Assembly: GCF_009932475.1 (NCBI RefSeq)
Contig: NZ_BJOV01000002.1
Location: forward strand, 62,001 to 126,000
Length of the DNA stretch: 64,000 nucleotides
Direction: 5' to 3'
Source of the DNA: Gordonia spumicola
GTDB lineage: Bacteria; Actinomycetota; Actinomycetes; Mycobacteriales; Mycobacteriaceae
The position numbers were made by a program, and so were the translations under genes. Shown here piece by piece: positions 19,972 to 28,213 of the stretch. Numbering within the stretch: the stretch's first letter is position 1; each line of letters opens with the position of its first letter. The notes under the pieces were generated by a model, which saw only the letters and a program-made list of their open reading frames with translations, was not told where the DNA came from and made no database searches.

Positions 19972-20502
19972 ATGACCATCATCGTGATCGTGATCCTGCT
20001 GTTCCTGGTGGTGATCGCCGGGGCGGCCGTCGCATTCGGCGTCGCGCTGGCTCGATCGGGGACCAAGGCGCAGGCGCAGGGAGCACGCATCCCCGGCGTC
20101 GACGTCGTGGTGCCGGTGTCGTGGGCCGGTTCGCACGATCCGGAACCGCGTCTGCACCGTCGGATCCGGGATGCCGCCGCGGCGCTGGACAAGACGATCG
20201 GCATGGCCGACGTCGCGCAACTCGACGAACGGGCCCGGCTGTTGGTCACCGCGCAGGAACTCGATCAGCTCTTGGTGACGATCTCGACGCTGCCCGCGAA
20301 CGCGAAGGCCGAACCGCTGGCCCGGGCCGAGGCGCAGGTCGCGCAGTTCGAGAGGGACGCTGCCGCGATCGCCGCGGCACCGGGCCTGGACGCCGGCCTC
20401 GGGTACGCACCGCCCTCGCCGCCGCTTCCTCCGCTCCCCCGACAGGAGCCCGCGCCTCGCCGCGACGACACACCGGAGCCGCCGGCCGGTCTGGCCCAGT
20501 GA
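19972..20502 (+). CDS. Small membrane-anchored protein with helical domain (YdjH position)
   Basis: 176 residues. An N-terminal span (residues 3-27) is followed by a short linker, a helical region (HRRIRDAAAALDKTIGMADV through LARAEAQVAQFERDAAAIAA) with coiled-coil character, and a Pro-rich C terminus (PPSPPLPPLPRQEPAPR). Gene spacing is 3 nt to the zinc-ribbon gene, and its stop overlaps the next start in a GTGA. No family name recognised; order and topology make it the candidate third partner of the SPFH/zinc-ribbon complex. Confidence 0.78.
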   Translation: MTIIVIVILLFLVVIAGAAVAFGVALARSGTKAQAQGARIPGVDVVVPVSWAGSHDPEPRLHRRIRDAAAALDKTIGMADVAQLDERARLLVTAQELDQLLVTISTLPANAKAEPLARAEAQVAQFERDAAAIAAAPGLDAGLGYAPPSPPLPPLPRQEPAPRRDDTPEPPAGLAQ

Positions 20503-21569
20503 CGGTCACGTCGTACTTCGCCACGACTGCCAGAGCTCTTCGGGGCCGCGGCGTGGCCGCCGAGTTCCCGAGCGTCGCGGCCGCTCGCGCGGCCCTGCTC
20601 ACGGGCGAGGTGACGGCCGTGACCGGTGCATTCGGCTTCGACTCGACGGGGAAGGCCGCGCTCCTGGCGCCACACGAATTCGGCGAGACGACACCACTGC
20701 GCTCCCGACCCGTCGACACCGTCGTCACCGACCGCGACATCACTCCCGCCGCCGTCCACGCCGACCGCGTGCGGGCCGTGCTCGACGCCATCGATGAGGG
20801 CCGCGTCGGGAAGGCCGTCCTCGCGCGCACGCTGCATCTGACACTCGACGCCCCGCTCGACCCGGAGGCGCTCGCCGCCCGGTTCACCCCGGGCTCGGAC
20901 GCCGCCACGACGACCGCGTTCGCCGTCCCCCTCGACGCCGCGGGCCGTGTCGGCCACTGGCTGATCGGCGCGAGCCCGGAACTGCTGGTCCGCCGCACCG
21001 GGCGCGTGGTCACCTGCCATCCGTTCGCGGGCACCGCGCCGCGCGGCACCGACGCCGTCTCCGACCGGGCGGCCGTCGAATCGCTTCGCGCCTCGGACAA
21101 GGACCTCCGTGAGCACGCGTTCGTCGTCGACTCGCTGGTCGACGCCCTGCGCCCGCTCTGCTGCGAACTCGACGTCCCCGATGCGCCGCGAATCGAGTCG
21201 ACTCCGGCGGTCTGGCATCTGGCGACGCCGATCCGCGGGGTGCTGGCCGACGAGTCGGTCACCGCTCTCGACCTCGCCGCGCTGCTCTCCCCCACTCCCG
21301 CCGTCTGCGGGACCCCGACGGCGGCTGCGGCCGACCTGATCGCCGAGATCGAGGGCTCACGCGATTTCTACGCCGGGGCCGTCGGCTGGTGTGACGCCTC
21401 GGGTGACGGCGAGTGGTTGGTGTCGATCCGCTGCCTCGAACTGGACGCCGCGCACACCGGCGTGACCACCTGGGCGGGCGGCGGCGTCGTCGCAGGCTCC
21501 GACCCCGACGCCGAAGTGGCCGAGACCGAGGCCAAGTTCCGTACCGTCCTCACCGCCCTCGGGCTCTGA
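20499..21569 (+). CDS. Isochorismate synthase (chorismate-utilising enzyme family)
   Basis: Converts chorismate to isochorismate, for menaquinone or siderophore synthesis. The 356 residues show the family's C-terminal catalytic motifs: GRVGKAVLAR with the general-base lysine, LIGASPELLVRR, CHPFAGTAPRG, ESTPAVWHLATPIRG, and the Mg-binding EIEGSRDFYAGAVGW. The N-terminal region is short, as in EntC/DhbC/MenF-like actinobacterial enzymes. The GTG start overlaps the upstream membrane-protein stop, so it is co-translated with that cluster, which is odd. No other men or ent gene is nearby, so the pathway cannot be decided. Confidence 0.9.
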   Translation: MTVTSYFATTARALRGRGVAAEFPSVAAARAALLTGEVTAVTGAFGFDSTGKAALLAPHEFGETTPLRSRPVDTVVTDRDITPAAVHADRVRAVLDAIDEGRVGKAVLARTLHLTLDAPLDPEALAARFTPGSDAATTTAFAVPLDAAGRVGHWLIGASPELLVRRTGRVVTCHPFAGTAPRGTDAVSDRAAVESLRASDKDLREHAFVVDSLVDALRPLCCELDVPDAPRIESTPAVWHLATPIRGVLADESVTALDLAALLSPTPAVCGTPTAAAADLIAEIEGSRDFYAGAVGWCDASGDGEWLVSIRCLELDAAHTGVTTWAGGGVVAGSDPDAEVAETEAKFRTVLTALGL

Positions 21570-21581
21570 TCCGGCTCATAA

Positions 21582-21638
21582 GTCCACTGACCTGCCGTTT
21601 CCTGTCATCTGGTGACAGGAAACGACAGGTCAGCGGAC
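21582..21638. terminator. Long convergent hairpin between isochorismate synthase and metZ
   Basis: Arms start GTCCACTGACCTG and end CAGGTCAGCGGAC, with an inner block CGTTTCCTGTCA / TGACAGGAAACG. About 24 of 26 positions pair around a 5-nt loop. It lies 12 nt after the first gene's stop and 9 nt beyond the metZ stop, so it can end transcription from both sides. No U-tract. Confidence 0.8.
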
Positions 21639-21646
21639 GTATGTCG

Positions 21647-22846
21647 TCAGCCGAGCGCGATGTCGAGGTCGCGGAGAAGGTCGTCGACGCCTTCCAGACC
21701 GACGGAGAGGCGGACCATCGCATCGGTGAGACCGATCGACGCGCGGCCCTCCGGTCCCATCGCGCGGTGCGTGGTTGTCGCGGGATGCGTGATGAGGCTC
21801 TTCGAGTCGCCGAGGTTGTTCGAGATGTCGATCACCCGCAGCTTGTTCAGCACCTCGAACGCCCGCTCCTTGCCCGACTTGCCCGGCTGGGCTCCGAGTT
21901 CGAAGGTCACGACGGTGCCGCCGCCCGCCATCTGGGCGCGAGCGAGGTCGTACTGCGGATGCGAGGGCAGGAACGGGTAGATGGCGTTCCGCACGCGAGG
22001 GTCGCCGTCGAGGAACTCAGCGATCCGTTGCGCCGACGCCACCGACTGGTCGAGGCGCACCTTCATCGTCTCCAGACCCTTGAGCATGGTCCACGCGTTG
22101 AACGGGCTCAGTGCGGGCCCGGTGTGACGCATCAGCTCCCGCACCGGGCCGTCGATGAACTCGCTCGTACCGAGGACGGCCCCGCCCATCACCCGGCCCT
22201 GGCCGTCGATGTGCTTGGTCCCCGAGTACACGATCACGTCGGCGCCGAAGTCGAGTCCGCGCTGCAGCAGCGGCGTCGCGAAGACGTTGTCGAGCACCAC
22301 CTTCGCGCCCGCGGCGTGCGCCATGTCGGCGACGGCGCGGATGTCGACGAGCGTCTGCATCGGGTTGGACGGCGTCTCGAAGAACACCGCGTCGGTCGGC
22401 TTCGACAGCGCCTCCTCCCACTGGGAGAGGTCGTCACCGTCGACGAAGACCGTCTCGACACCCCACGACGGCAGGATCTCGTTGCAGATCACGAAGCACG
22501 AGCCGAACAGGCTGCGGGCCGCGACGAGCCGGGTTCCGCTCTTGCAGATCGCGCCGAGTGCGACGAACACCGCGGCCATGCCGCTGGCCGTCGCGAACGC
22601 GGCCTCGGTGCCCTCGATCTGGCGCAGACGCTCCTGGAACATCGCGACCGTCGGGTTTCCGTAGCGGGTGTAGACGAACCGCTCGTCCTCGCCGGTGAAG
22701 GCGCGTTCGGCGGCTTCGGCCGAGTCGTACACGTAGCCGCTGTTCAGGTACAGGGCCTCGGACGTCTCGAAGAAGCCCGACCGCATCAGTCCGCCACGGA
22801 CGGCGAGCGTCTCGGGCGACACCCAATCGGGAAGCTTGTTGCTCAT
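21647..22846 (-). CDS. metZ: O-succinylhomoserine sulfhydrylase
   Basis: A PLP enzyme that makes homocysteine from O-succinylhomoserine and sulfide. The 399 residues show the Cys/Met-metabolism pattern: RYGNPTVAMFQERLRQIEG, ETPSNPMQ, VVLDNVFATPLLQ with the PLP aspartate, and VIVYSGTKHIDGQGR with the PLP lysine. The ATG has AAGGAG 8 nt upstream. It follows the rhodanese gene by 11 nt; rhodanese-metZ is conserved in mycobacteria (Rv0390-Rv0391), though purT is further away here. No SAM riboswitch is visible before this operon. Confidence 0.94.
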   Translation of the reverse strand: MSNKLPDWVSPETLAVRGGLMRSGFFETSEALYLNSGYVYDSAEAAERAFTGEDERFVYTRYGNPTVAMFQERLRQIEGTEAAFATASGMAAVFVALGAICKSGTRLVAARSLFGSCFVICNEILPSWGVETVFVDGDDLSQWEEALSKPTDAVFFETPSNPMQTLVDIRAVADMAHAAGAKVVLDNVFATPLLQRGLDFGADVIVYSGTKHIDGQGRVMGGAVLGTSEFIDGPVRELMRHTGPALSPFNAWTMLKGLETMKVRLDQSVASAQRIAEFLDGDPRVRNAIYPFLPSHPQYDLARAQMAGGGTVVTFELGAQPGKSGKERAFEVLNKLRVIDISNNLGDSKSLITHPATTTHRAMGPEGRASIGLTDAMVRLSVGLEGVDDLLRDLDIALG

Positions 22847-22857
22847 GGTGATGCTCC

Positions 22858-23271
22858 TTAGGGCTGACGCCAGGGAAGGGACTCGGCGCGCCATCCGACC
22901 GCGCCGCGATGACCGTCGGCGTCGGTCGCGCCTTCGAATCCGTCGAGAACGTTGTACGCGGTGACGAACCCGGCCGCGGTGGCGGCCTGGGCCGCTCCGA
23001 TGGACCGCTGGCCGGACCGGCAGAGGAACAGGACCTCGTCGTCGTCGGCCACTCCGGCGGCGCGGAGCTCCTCGACGAACCGCGGGTTCACCGCGCCGTT
23101 CGGGTAGTCGACCCATTCGACGAAGACGGTCCGCTTGCCGAGCGAACCGATGTCGGGCACTCCGACGAAGTTCCATTCGGCCGCCGTCCGGCAGTCGACG
23201 AGGACGGCCTTCGGGTTGTCGGACAACCGGGTCCACGCGTCACCCACGGTGACGTCTCCGGCGTAGGTCAT
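22858..23271 (-). CDS. Rhodanese-like sulfurtransferase
   Basis: A single rhodanese domain of 137 residues. Landmarks are VLVDCRTAAEWNFVGVPDIG and the active loop LCRSGQRS, whose cysteine carries the persulfide, followed by NVLDGFEG. Probably transfers sulfane sulfur in the cytoplasm. The ATG overlaps the upstream stop in an ATGA and metZ follows closely, suggesting that it supplies reduced sulfur for homocysteine formation (inference from context). Confidence 0.93.
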   Translation of the reverse strand: MTYAGDVTVGDAWTRLSDNPKAVLVDCRTAAEWNFVGVPDIGSLGKRTVFVEWVDYPNGAVNPRFVEELRAAGVADDDEVLFLCRSGQRSIGAAQAATAAGFVTAYNVLDGFEGATDADGHRGAVGWRAESLPWRQP

Positions 23272-23747
23272 GCGGCACACACCTTCCAGTCGTCGCCGAT
23301 CTTGACGACGGTCAGTTCGGTCTTGGTGACTTTGTCTCCGGTGTTCTTCCGCTTCTCGTGGACGGTGACGGCGGCGCGGTCACCCGCCACTTCGACGTCC
23401 ATCTCGGGGATGACGAACGCGCCGTCGCGCGGATCCCGGTTGGCTTCGGCGAACTGCGCGGCCGTGGGGAAACCTTCCGCGGACAGGTTCTTCTCGCATT
23501 GGGAACTGCGGTACAGCTCGTAGTTGAGCGAATTGCGCGCGCTGTACATGTCGTTGACGACGTACTGGACCTTGGTGGAGTCGCTGACGCGGTCCTCGGA
23601 GGGCTGCACCTTGTGCGAGATGAAGATCGCTCCGACGGCGATGACCACCACGACGAGCGCGATGATGAACGGCAGCGCGTCCTTCCACGTCTTCGGTCGC
23701 TCGTCGTCGACGGGCGTCTCGGGGTTGTCGGACTGTTTCGCGCTCAT
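23268..23747 (-). CDS. Rv0361-like single-span membrane protein, paralogue A
   Basis: 159 residues: an acidic cytoplasmic N terminus with DDERPKTWKD, one span at about 26-44, and an extracytoplasmic domain ending AVTVHEKRKN..ELTVVKIGDDWKVCAA. That ending matches the C terminus of the protein at 35361-36260 (ITLHKVGDDWKVCKD), so the two are paralogues of a DUF4878-like/NTF2-like exported domain. It is the first gene of the operon with rhodanese and metZ. Function unknown. Confidence 0.8.
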   Translation of the reverse strand: MSAKQSDNPETPVDDERPKTWKDALPFIIALVVVVIAVGAIFISHKVQPSEDRVSDSTKVQYVVNDMYSARNSLNYELYRSSQCEKNLSAEGFPTAAQFAEANRDPRDGAFVIPEMDVEVAGDRAAVTVHEKRKNTGDKVTKTELTVVKIGDDWKVCAA

Positions 23748-23833
23748 GGGTTCCGATTCTATCGACCCGGGAGACGATGCCGGGCGGCGCGTCCACCGCA
23801 GTTCAGCGCGGCATATCGACCATCGAACGTCAA

Positions 23834-23871
23834 GAGTTAGCCTCACGTCCGGACGTACTGAGGCTGACCTC
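23834..23871. promoter_or_regulatory. Large inverted repeat in the fprA promoter region
   Basis: GAGTTAGCCTCA and TGAGGCTGACCTC face each other across 13 nt. Each half, read outward from the centre, gives TGAGGCT(A/G)AC, which partly resembles half of an IdeR/DtxR iron box (AGGCTAACC), but the full 19-bp box matches at only about 11 positions. A possible fprA -10 (TAACGT at 23905-23910) lies downstream. I read it as a regulator site whose owner is undecided. Confidence 0.5.
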
Positions 23872-23952
23872 ATTAACAGATTTTGGCCGTGGCGGCACAC
23901 GACTTAACGTAGAGGCGACAGCATTCCATCCAGTCCGAGGAAGCACCAGCAC

Positions 23953-25335
23953 ATGACTGACACCAACCGCCCGCTGCGGGTCGCCATCGTCGGCGCCGGA
24001 CCGGCAGGCATCTACTGTGCCGATGCCCTGATGAAGTCCGACACCGCGGGCGAACGCGGCGTGAGCATCGACCTGTACGAGCGGATGCCCGCACCGTTCG
24101 GCCTGATCCGCTACGGCGTCGCCCCCGACCACCCGCGCATCAAGGGCATCATCAACGCCCTGCACAAGGTGCTCGACAAGCCGCAGATCCGCCTGCTCGG
24201 CAACATCGACTACGGCACCGACATCACGCTGGACGACCTCCGCGCGCACTACGACGCGATCGTCTTCTCGACGGGCGCCACCGACGACCGCGGCATGGAC
24301 ATCCCCGGCATCGATCTCGAACGCAGCTACGGCGCGGGAGAGTTCGTCGCCTGGTACGACGGCCACCCGGACTTCTCGCGCACCTGGCCGCTGGAGGAGG
24401 AGAAGGTCGCCGTCATCGGCGTGGGCAACGTCGCCCTCGACGTGGCGCGCGTCCTCGCCAAGACCGGCGACGAGCTGCTCCCGACCGAGATCCCGGACAA
24501 CGTCTACCAGGGACTGAAGGCGAACAAGGCGATCGAGGTGCACGTCTTCGGCCGTCGCGGCCCCGCGCAGGCCAAGTTCACGCCGCTCGAGCTCAAGGAG
24601 CTCGACCACTCGCCGAACATCGAGGTGATCGTCGACCCCGAGGACATCGAGTACGACGAGGGTTCGGCCGTCGCCCGCCGCAGCAGCAAGATCACCGATC
24701 AGGTCGCGACGATCATCGAGAACTACGCGATCCGTGAGCCGAAGCAGGGCGCGATCCACAAGCTGTTCCTGCACTTCTTCGAGAACCCGGTCGAGGTCCT
24801 CGGCGAAGACGGCAAGGTCGTCGGTCTGCGCACCGAGCGCACCGAACTCGACGGGACCGGCAATGTGAAGTCGACCGGCACGGTCCGCGACTGGGACGTC
24901 ACCGCCATCTACCGCGCGGTCGGCTACCTGTCGGACAACCTGCCGGAGATCCCGTTCGACAGCCAGGCGGGCGTGATCCCGAACGAAGCGGGACGCGTCT
25001 TCGACGACGGAGCCCACCTCACCGGCCTGTACACGACCGGCTGGATCAAGCGCGGCCCCGTCGGCCTCATCGGCCACACCAAGGGCGACGCCAACGAGAC
25101 CGTCGAGTGCATCCTCGAGGACATGAAGGCCGACTCTCTGAACGCTCCCGCTCAGCCGTCGGAGGACGCGATCATCGCGCTGCTCGAGGAGCGGAAGATC
25201 GCATTCACCACGTGGGACGGTTGGAACCGTCTCGACGAGCACGAGCGCGCCCTCGGAGCCGAACAGGGCCGCGAGCGCATCAAGGTGGTCGAGCGCCACG
25301 ACATGCTGGCCGCGTCGGAGCCCGACAAGGTCTAG
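23953..25335 (+). CDS. fprA: Ferredoxin/adrenodoxin-type NADP+ reductase FprA
   Basis: An FAD flavoprotein passing electrons between NADPH and ferredoxins, for example for cytochrome P450s. The 460 residues have the FAD Rossmann motif VAIVGAGPAGIYCADAL (residues 9-25), YERMPAPFGLIRYGVAPDHP, the NADP site VAVIGVGNVALDVARVL, and the C-terminal GWIKRGPVGLIGHTKGDA. Length and motifs match mycobacterial FprA/adrenodoxin reductase. GAGGAAG precedes the ATG. The TAG stop is part of the terminal inverted repeat of the element that follows, so that insertion may have set the present C terminus. Confidence 0.96.
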   Translation: MTDTNRPLRVAIVGAGPAGIYCADALMKSDTAGERGVSIDLYERMPAPFGLIRYGVAPDHPRIKGIINALHKVLDKPQIRLLGNIDYGTDITLDDLRAHYDAIVFSTGATDDRGMDIPGIDLERSYGAGEFVAWYDGHPDFSRTWPLEEEKVAVIGVGNVALDVARVLAKTGDELLPTEIPDNVYQGLKANKAIEVHVFGRRGPAQAKFTPLELKELDHSPNIEVIVDPEDIEYDEGSAVARRSSKITDQVATIIENYAIREPKQGAIHKLFLHFFENPVEVLGEDGKVVGLRTERTELDGTGNVKSTGTVRDWDVTAIYRAVGYLSDNLPEIPFDSQAGVIPNEAGRVFDDGAHLTGLYTTGWIKRGPVGLIGHTKGDANETVECILEDMKADSLNAPAQPSEDAIIALLEERKIAFTTWDGWNRLDEHERALGAEQGRERIKVVERHDMLAASEPDKV

Positions 25336-25497
25336 GGTGTGTTGCCAAACTCTTCCGCCTCGGATCGGCGGATCCGATGGATGGCTGGCAAGGCGGAGGA
25401 GGGAGGGATACCGGTAGGTATCTCGACCGACGACAACGCGGCCAGGCGTCCATCGGGCCGTCGAGACAGGCGAAGAGAGTTTGGCAACACACCCTAG
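25332..25497. mobile_element. MITE-like element with 22-bp terminal inverted repeats at the fprA stop
   Basis: The sequence begins CTAGGGTGTGTTGCCAAACT and ends AGTTTGGCAACACACCCTAG, giving about 22 bp of perfect terminal inverted repeat (ends extending to CT/AG), then partial symmetry further in (TCCGCCT/AGGCGAAG). It is ~166 bp with no ORF of its own. CTAG at both ends could be a target duplication of the kind made by IS5/IS427-type elements, or the tip of the repeat. It is best read as a non-autonomous miniature transposon or solo IS remnant. Confidence 0.75.
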
Positions 25498-25507
25498 CCC
25501 ACACGAC

Positions 25508-25547
25508 GAGAAAGGGCCGTTCCCCCGCGGGGGAACGGCCCTTTCTC
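25508..25547. terminator. Perfect bidirectional terminator between fprA and the secreted-protein gene
   Basis: A 20-bp perfect arm, GAGAAAGGGCCGTTCCCCCG, is followed directly by its complement, ending GGCCCTTTCTC. The A-rich/T-rich flanks give a short U-run on both strands. It serves the two convergent genes. Confidence 0.9.
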
Positions 25548-25584
25548 CATCGTCGGCCCGCGTATGCGGCGGGCATCGATGCGA

Positions 25585-26040
25585 CTACGGCTGCACCTTG
25601 CGGGTGTTCTGCCAGAAGCCGGCGTTGTTGAACGGGTTCTCGACCTGCTGGCCGATGGTGTAGCCGGAGATCGACGACGGCCAGCAGCCCTTCCACGTGG
25701 TGTCGAACAGGATCGCCGTCTGACCGGCCTTGAGCTGGCCCGCCGAGGTGCCCTTCGCCTTGTCTGCCTTCACCGTCTTGGTCGCGCCGCCGAACTCGGT
25801 GACCGTCACGCCGGTCATCGTCGATCCGCCGATGTTCTTGACGCCCATGAAGCGATGCATCTGCCAGACGGGGCCGTCGGACCACTTGGGTCCCCACAGC
25901 TTGAAGGTGCAGGTGACGCCGCCGATGATCTGCAGGTCGCCGGGGCCTGCGGCCTGTGCGGGCGCCGCCATGAGGGAGCTCGCGCCGATCGCGCCCGCGG
26001 CCGCGATGCCCGCGACCATCCGTGTCAGGTTCTTCTTCAT
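25585..26040 (-). CDS. Secreted protein of unknown function
   Basis: 151 residues with a clear Sec signal peptide (MKKNLTRMVAGIAAAG...MAAPAQA, cleavage near residue 30). The mature ~120 residues contain two cysteines, in VTCTFKLWGPKW and WKGCWPSS, probably a disulfide, and many aromatic residues. The fold looks beta-rich, like a small extracellular domain. It lies convergent to fprA across the terminator. No family recognised. Confidence 0.85.
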   Translation of the reverse strand: MKKNLTRMVAGIAAAGAIGASSLMAAPAQAAGPGDLQIIGGVTCTFKLWGPKWSDGPVWQMHRFMGVKNIGGSTMTGVTVTEFGGATKTVKADKAKGTSAGQLKAGQTAILFDTTWKGCWPSSISGYTIGQQVENPFNNAGFWQNTRKVQP

Positions 26041-26166
26041 GTCGAAAGCCTTCCGTCTCGTCGACTGCGGCGGCAGTGAACCGCCGCGCTAACCGGAATA
26101 TCGACAGAAAGCCAAGTGTTCGTTACGAACCGGCGCGGAAATCGCTGTGAGACGACACAGAAACCG

Positions 26167-27654
26167 CTAAACCGGCGGACCGGGGCGCTGCGGCGGGCCC
26201 GGGGTCCCGGGCGCACCGGGCGGGGGCGGAGCCATCGGCCGGGGTCCGGCCGGACCCGCGGGGCCCGGGCGCCCTGGCCCCGGGCGACCCATCGGGGGCC
26301 GACCGCCCATCGGACCGGGCCCCATCGGTCCACCGCGCGGCGGCATCGGCGGACGTGGACCCGGCTGCGGCGGCCGCGTGACACCGACGGTGTCCTGTGC
26401 GACGGTCGGCGGCGCGGACGGCTCGTCGGCGTCGGCCAGGAGCGGTTGGACGAGCTCCGCCGCCCGCGACGCCTTCTGGCGCGCCACGTCGGTGGTCGGG
26501 GCGATCGCCACGGCCACGCCCATGCGTCGTTTCGCGAAGCTCTCCGGCTTGCCGAACAGCCGCAGGTCGACGGACGGGTCGGCGAGGGCCTGCGCGACGC
26601 CCGCGAACTTGATCGCCTCGGCGTCGTGCCTGCCGTAGATGACGGCCGACGCGCCGGGCGACACCGCGCGCGTGTCGACGGGCAGCCCGAGGACGGCCCG
26701 CGCGTGGAGTTCGAACTCGGAGAGACGCTGGGTGGCGAGCGTGACCAGCCCGGTGTCGTGCGGGCGCGGGCTGACCTCGGAGAAGTACACCTCGTCGCCC
26801 TTGACGAACAGTTCCACGCCGAACACGCCGCGCCCGGTGGTCTCGCCGTCGCCCATCGCCGTGGCGATGCGGGCGGCGACCGATCGCGCGGTGCCGTATG
26901 CGATCTGGCTCATCGGCTGCGGCTGCCAGCTCTCCACGTAGTCGCCCGCCACCTGTCGGTGTCCGATCGGGTCGCAGAAGTACGTGGTGAGCTTTCCGGT
27001 GGCCGGGTCGACGGCGCGGACCGTCAGCAGGGTGATCTCGTAGTCGAAGTCGACGAAGCCCTCGACGATCACGCGGTCGTTGTTGACGCGCGCTCCCGTG
27101 CGGGCGGCCTCCCACGCCGCGTCGACGTCGTCGGGTCCGCGGAGCACGCTCTGCCCCTTGCCCGACGACGACATGACGGGCTTCACGACGCAGGGGAATC
27201 CGATGCTCGTGGCGGCGCGCCGCATCTCGTCCAACGAACCCGCGAACAGGTACGGCGACGTCGGCAGGCCGAGTTCCTCGTCGGCCAGGCGCCGGATCCT
27301 CTCGCGGTCCAACGTCGCCGACACCGCCTTCGCACTGGGGATCACCTCGGCGATCCCGTCGCGTTCGACGTCTTCGAGAGCGTCCGTCGCGATCGCCTCG
27401 ATCTCCGGGAGCACGTAGTGCGGCTTGTGCTTGTCGATGACGGCGCGGACCTGTTCCGCGTCGGTCATGTCGATGACCTCGGCGTGATGAGCCACCTGGT
27501 GGGCCGGCGCATCGGCGTATCGGTCGACGGCGATCACCTCGACGCCGAACCGCTGCAACGCGATCGTCACCTCTTTGCCGAGCTCGCCCGAACCGAGCAT
27601 GAGGACCTTGACCGCCGTCGAACTCAGAGGGGTGCCGATCACCGTAGACGCCAT
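26167..27654 (-). CDS. purT: Formate-dependent GAR transformylase with unusual Pro/Gly-rich tail
   Basis: PurT makes formyl-glycinamide ribonucleotide from formate, ATP and GAR. Residues 1-400 are a standard ATP-grasp enzyme: [21 protein letters not shown], the [10 protein letters not shown] substrate loop, [15 protein letters not shown] (ATP lysines), and [27 protein letters not shown] with the Mg ligands. The remaining ~75 residues are almost only Pro, Gly, Met and Arg ([18 protein letters not shown] type). The usual PurT is ~390-420 residues, so this disordered tail is an addition. Purine neighbours hpt and purA lie in the same window but not in one operon. Confidence 0.95.
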   Translation of the reverse strand: MASTVIGTPLSSTAVKVLMLGSGELGKEVTIALQRFGVEVIAVDRYADAPAHQVAHHAEVIDMTDAEQVRAVIDKHKPHYVLPEIEAIATDALEDVERDGIAEVIPSAKAVSATLDRERIRRLADEELGLPTSPYLFAGSLDEMRRAATSIGFPCVVKPVMSSSGKGQSVLRGPDDVDAAWEAARTGARVNNDRVIVEGFVDFDYEITLLTVRAVDPATGKLTTYFCDPIGHRQVAGDYVESWQPQPMSQIAYGTARSVAARIATAMGDGETTGRGVFGVELFVKGDEVYFSEVSPRPHDTGLVTLATQRLSEFELHARAVLGLPVDTRAVSPGASAVIYGRHDAEAIKFAGVAQALADPSVDLRLFGKPESFAKRRMGVAVAIAPTTDVARQKASRAAELVQPLLADADEPSAPPTVAQDTVGVTRPPQPGPRPPMPPRGGPMGPGPMGGRPPMGRPGPGRPGPAGPAGPRPMAPPPPGAPGTPGPPQRPGPPV

Positions 27655-27711
27655 ACCGGCCAGTTTACGGTCACTTCCGAGGTGCGTCGTCTGCGCACCA
27701 TTCCATCGTCG

Positions 27712-27717
27712 TACGCT
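27712..27717 (+). promoter_or_regulatory. -10 element of a probably leaderless promoter for the VOC gene
   Basis: TACGCT (consensus TANNNT) ends 7 nt before the ATG at 27725, so the transcript probably starts at or next to the start codon. No Shine-Dalgarno is visible. Confidence 0.5.
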
Positions 27718-27724
27718 GCAAGGC

Positions 27725-28210
27725 ATGGGAGACGTCAGCGACGGCCGCACGAGCCGCGAGATCCAGGTCACGTTCGACGCCCACGACCCGCGCGCGCAGT
27801 CGGTGTTCTGGGCGTCGGTCCTGGACTACCGGGTGCCCGGCCCGCCCGGCGTGAGCGTCGAACCCGGCGACGATCCGCTCGCCGCATGGGACGCGTTCCT
27901 CGCGAAGCTCGGCGTCCCGGAGTCGGAGTGGAACTCCCGCTCGGCCGCCGAGGATCCCGACGGTGTCGGGCCGCGCCTGTTCTTCCAGCGCGTCCCGGAG
28001 GACAAGGTGGTCAAGAACCGCGTCCACCTCGACGTTCGGGGAGCCGCGGGGCTCGTGGGCGACGACCGCATGGCCGCCCTCGAAGCGCTGTGCGGCAGGC
28101 TCGAGACTCTCGGGGCCACGCGGATCCGACGCCAGGAGCCCGCTCCGCCCATGGAGAGCGGCTACATCGTGATGACCGACCCCGAGGGCAACGAGTTCTG
28201 CCTCGACTGA
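27725..28210 (+). CDS. VOC-superfamily (glyoxalase_6-like) protein
   Basis: 161 residues in two beta-alpha-beta-beta-beta repeats: [27 protein letters not shown] begins the first module, and [22 protein letters not shown] through [16 protein letters not shown] forms the second. The HLDV and FCLD segments are typical of actinobacterial glyoxalase-like proteins often labelled PF18029. Metal ligands are incomplete, so the enzymatic role is uncertain. Divergent from purT and convergent with the cyclase gene, from which it is separated by only 3 nt. Confidence 0.85.
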   Translation: MGDVSDGRTSREIQVTFDAHDPRAQSVFWASVLDYRVPGPPGVSVEPGDDPLAAWDAFLAKLGVPESEWNSRSAAEDPDGVGPRLFFQRVPEDKVVKNRVHLDVRGAAGLVGDDRMAALEALCGRLETLGATRIRRQEPAPPMESGYIVMTDPEGNEFCLD

Positions 28211-28213
28211 CGC

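Noticed and set aside
23834..23871. Classical IdeR/DtxR iron box before fprA
   Set aside because: The best 19-nt alignment matches only about 11 positions; kept as an unassigned inverted repeat.
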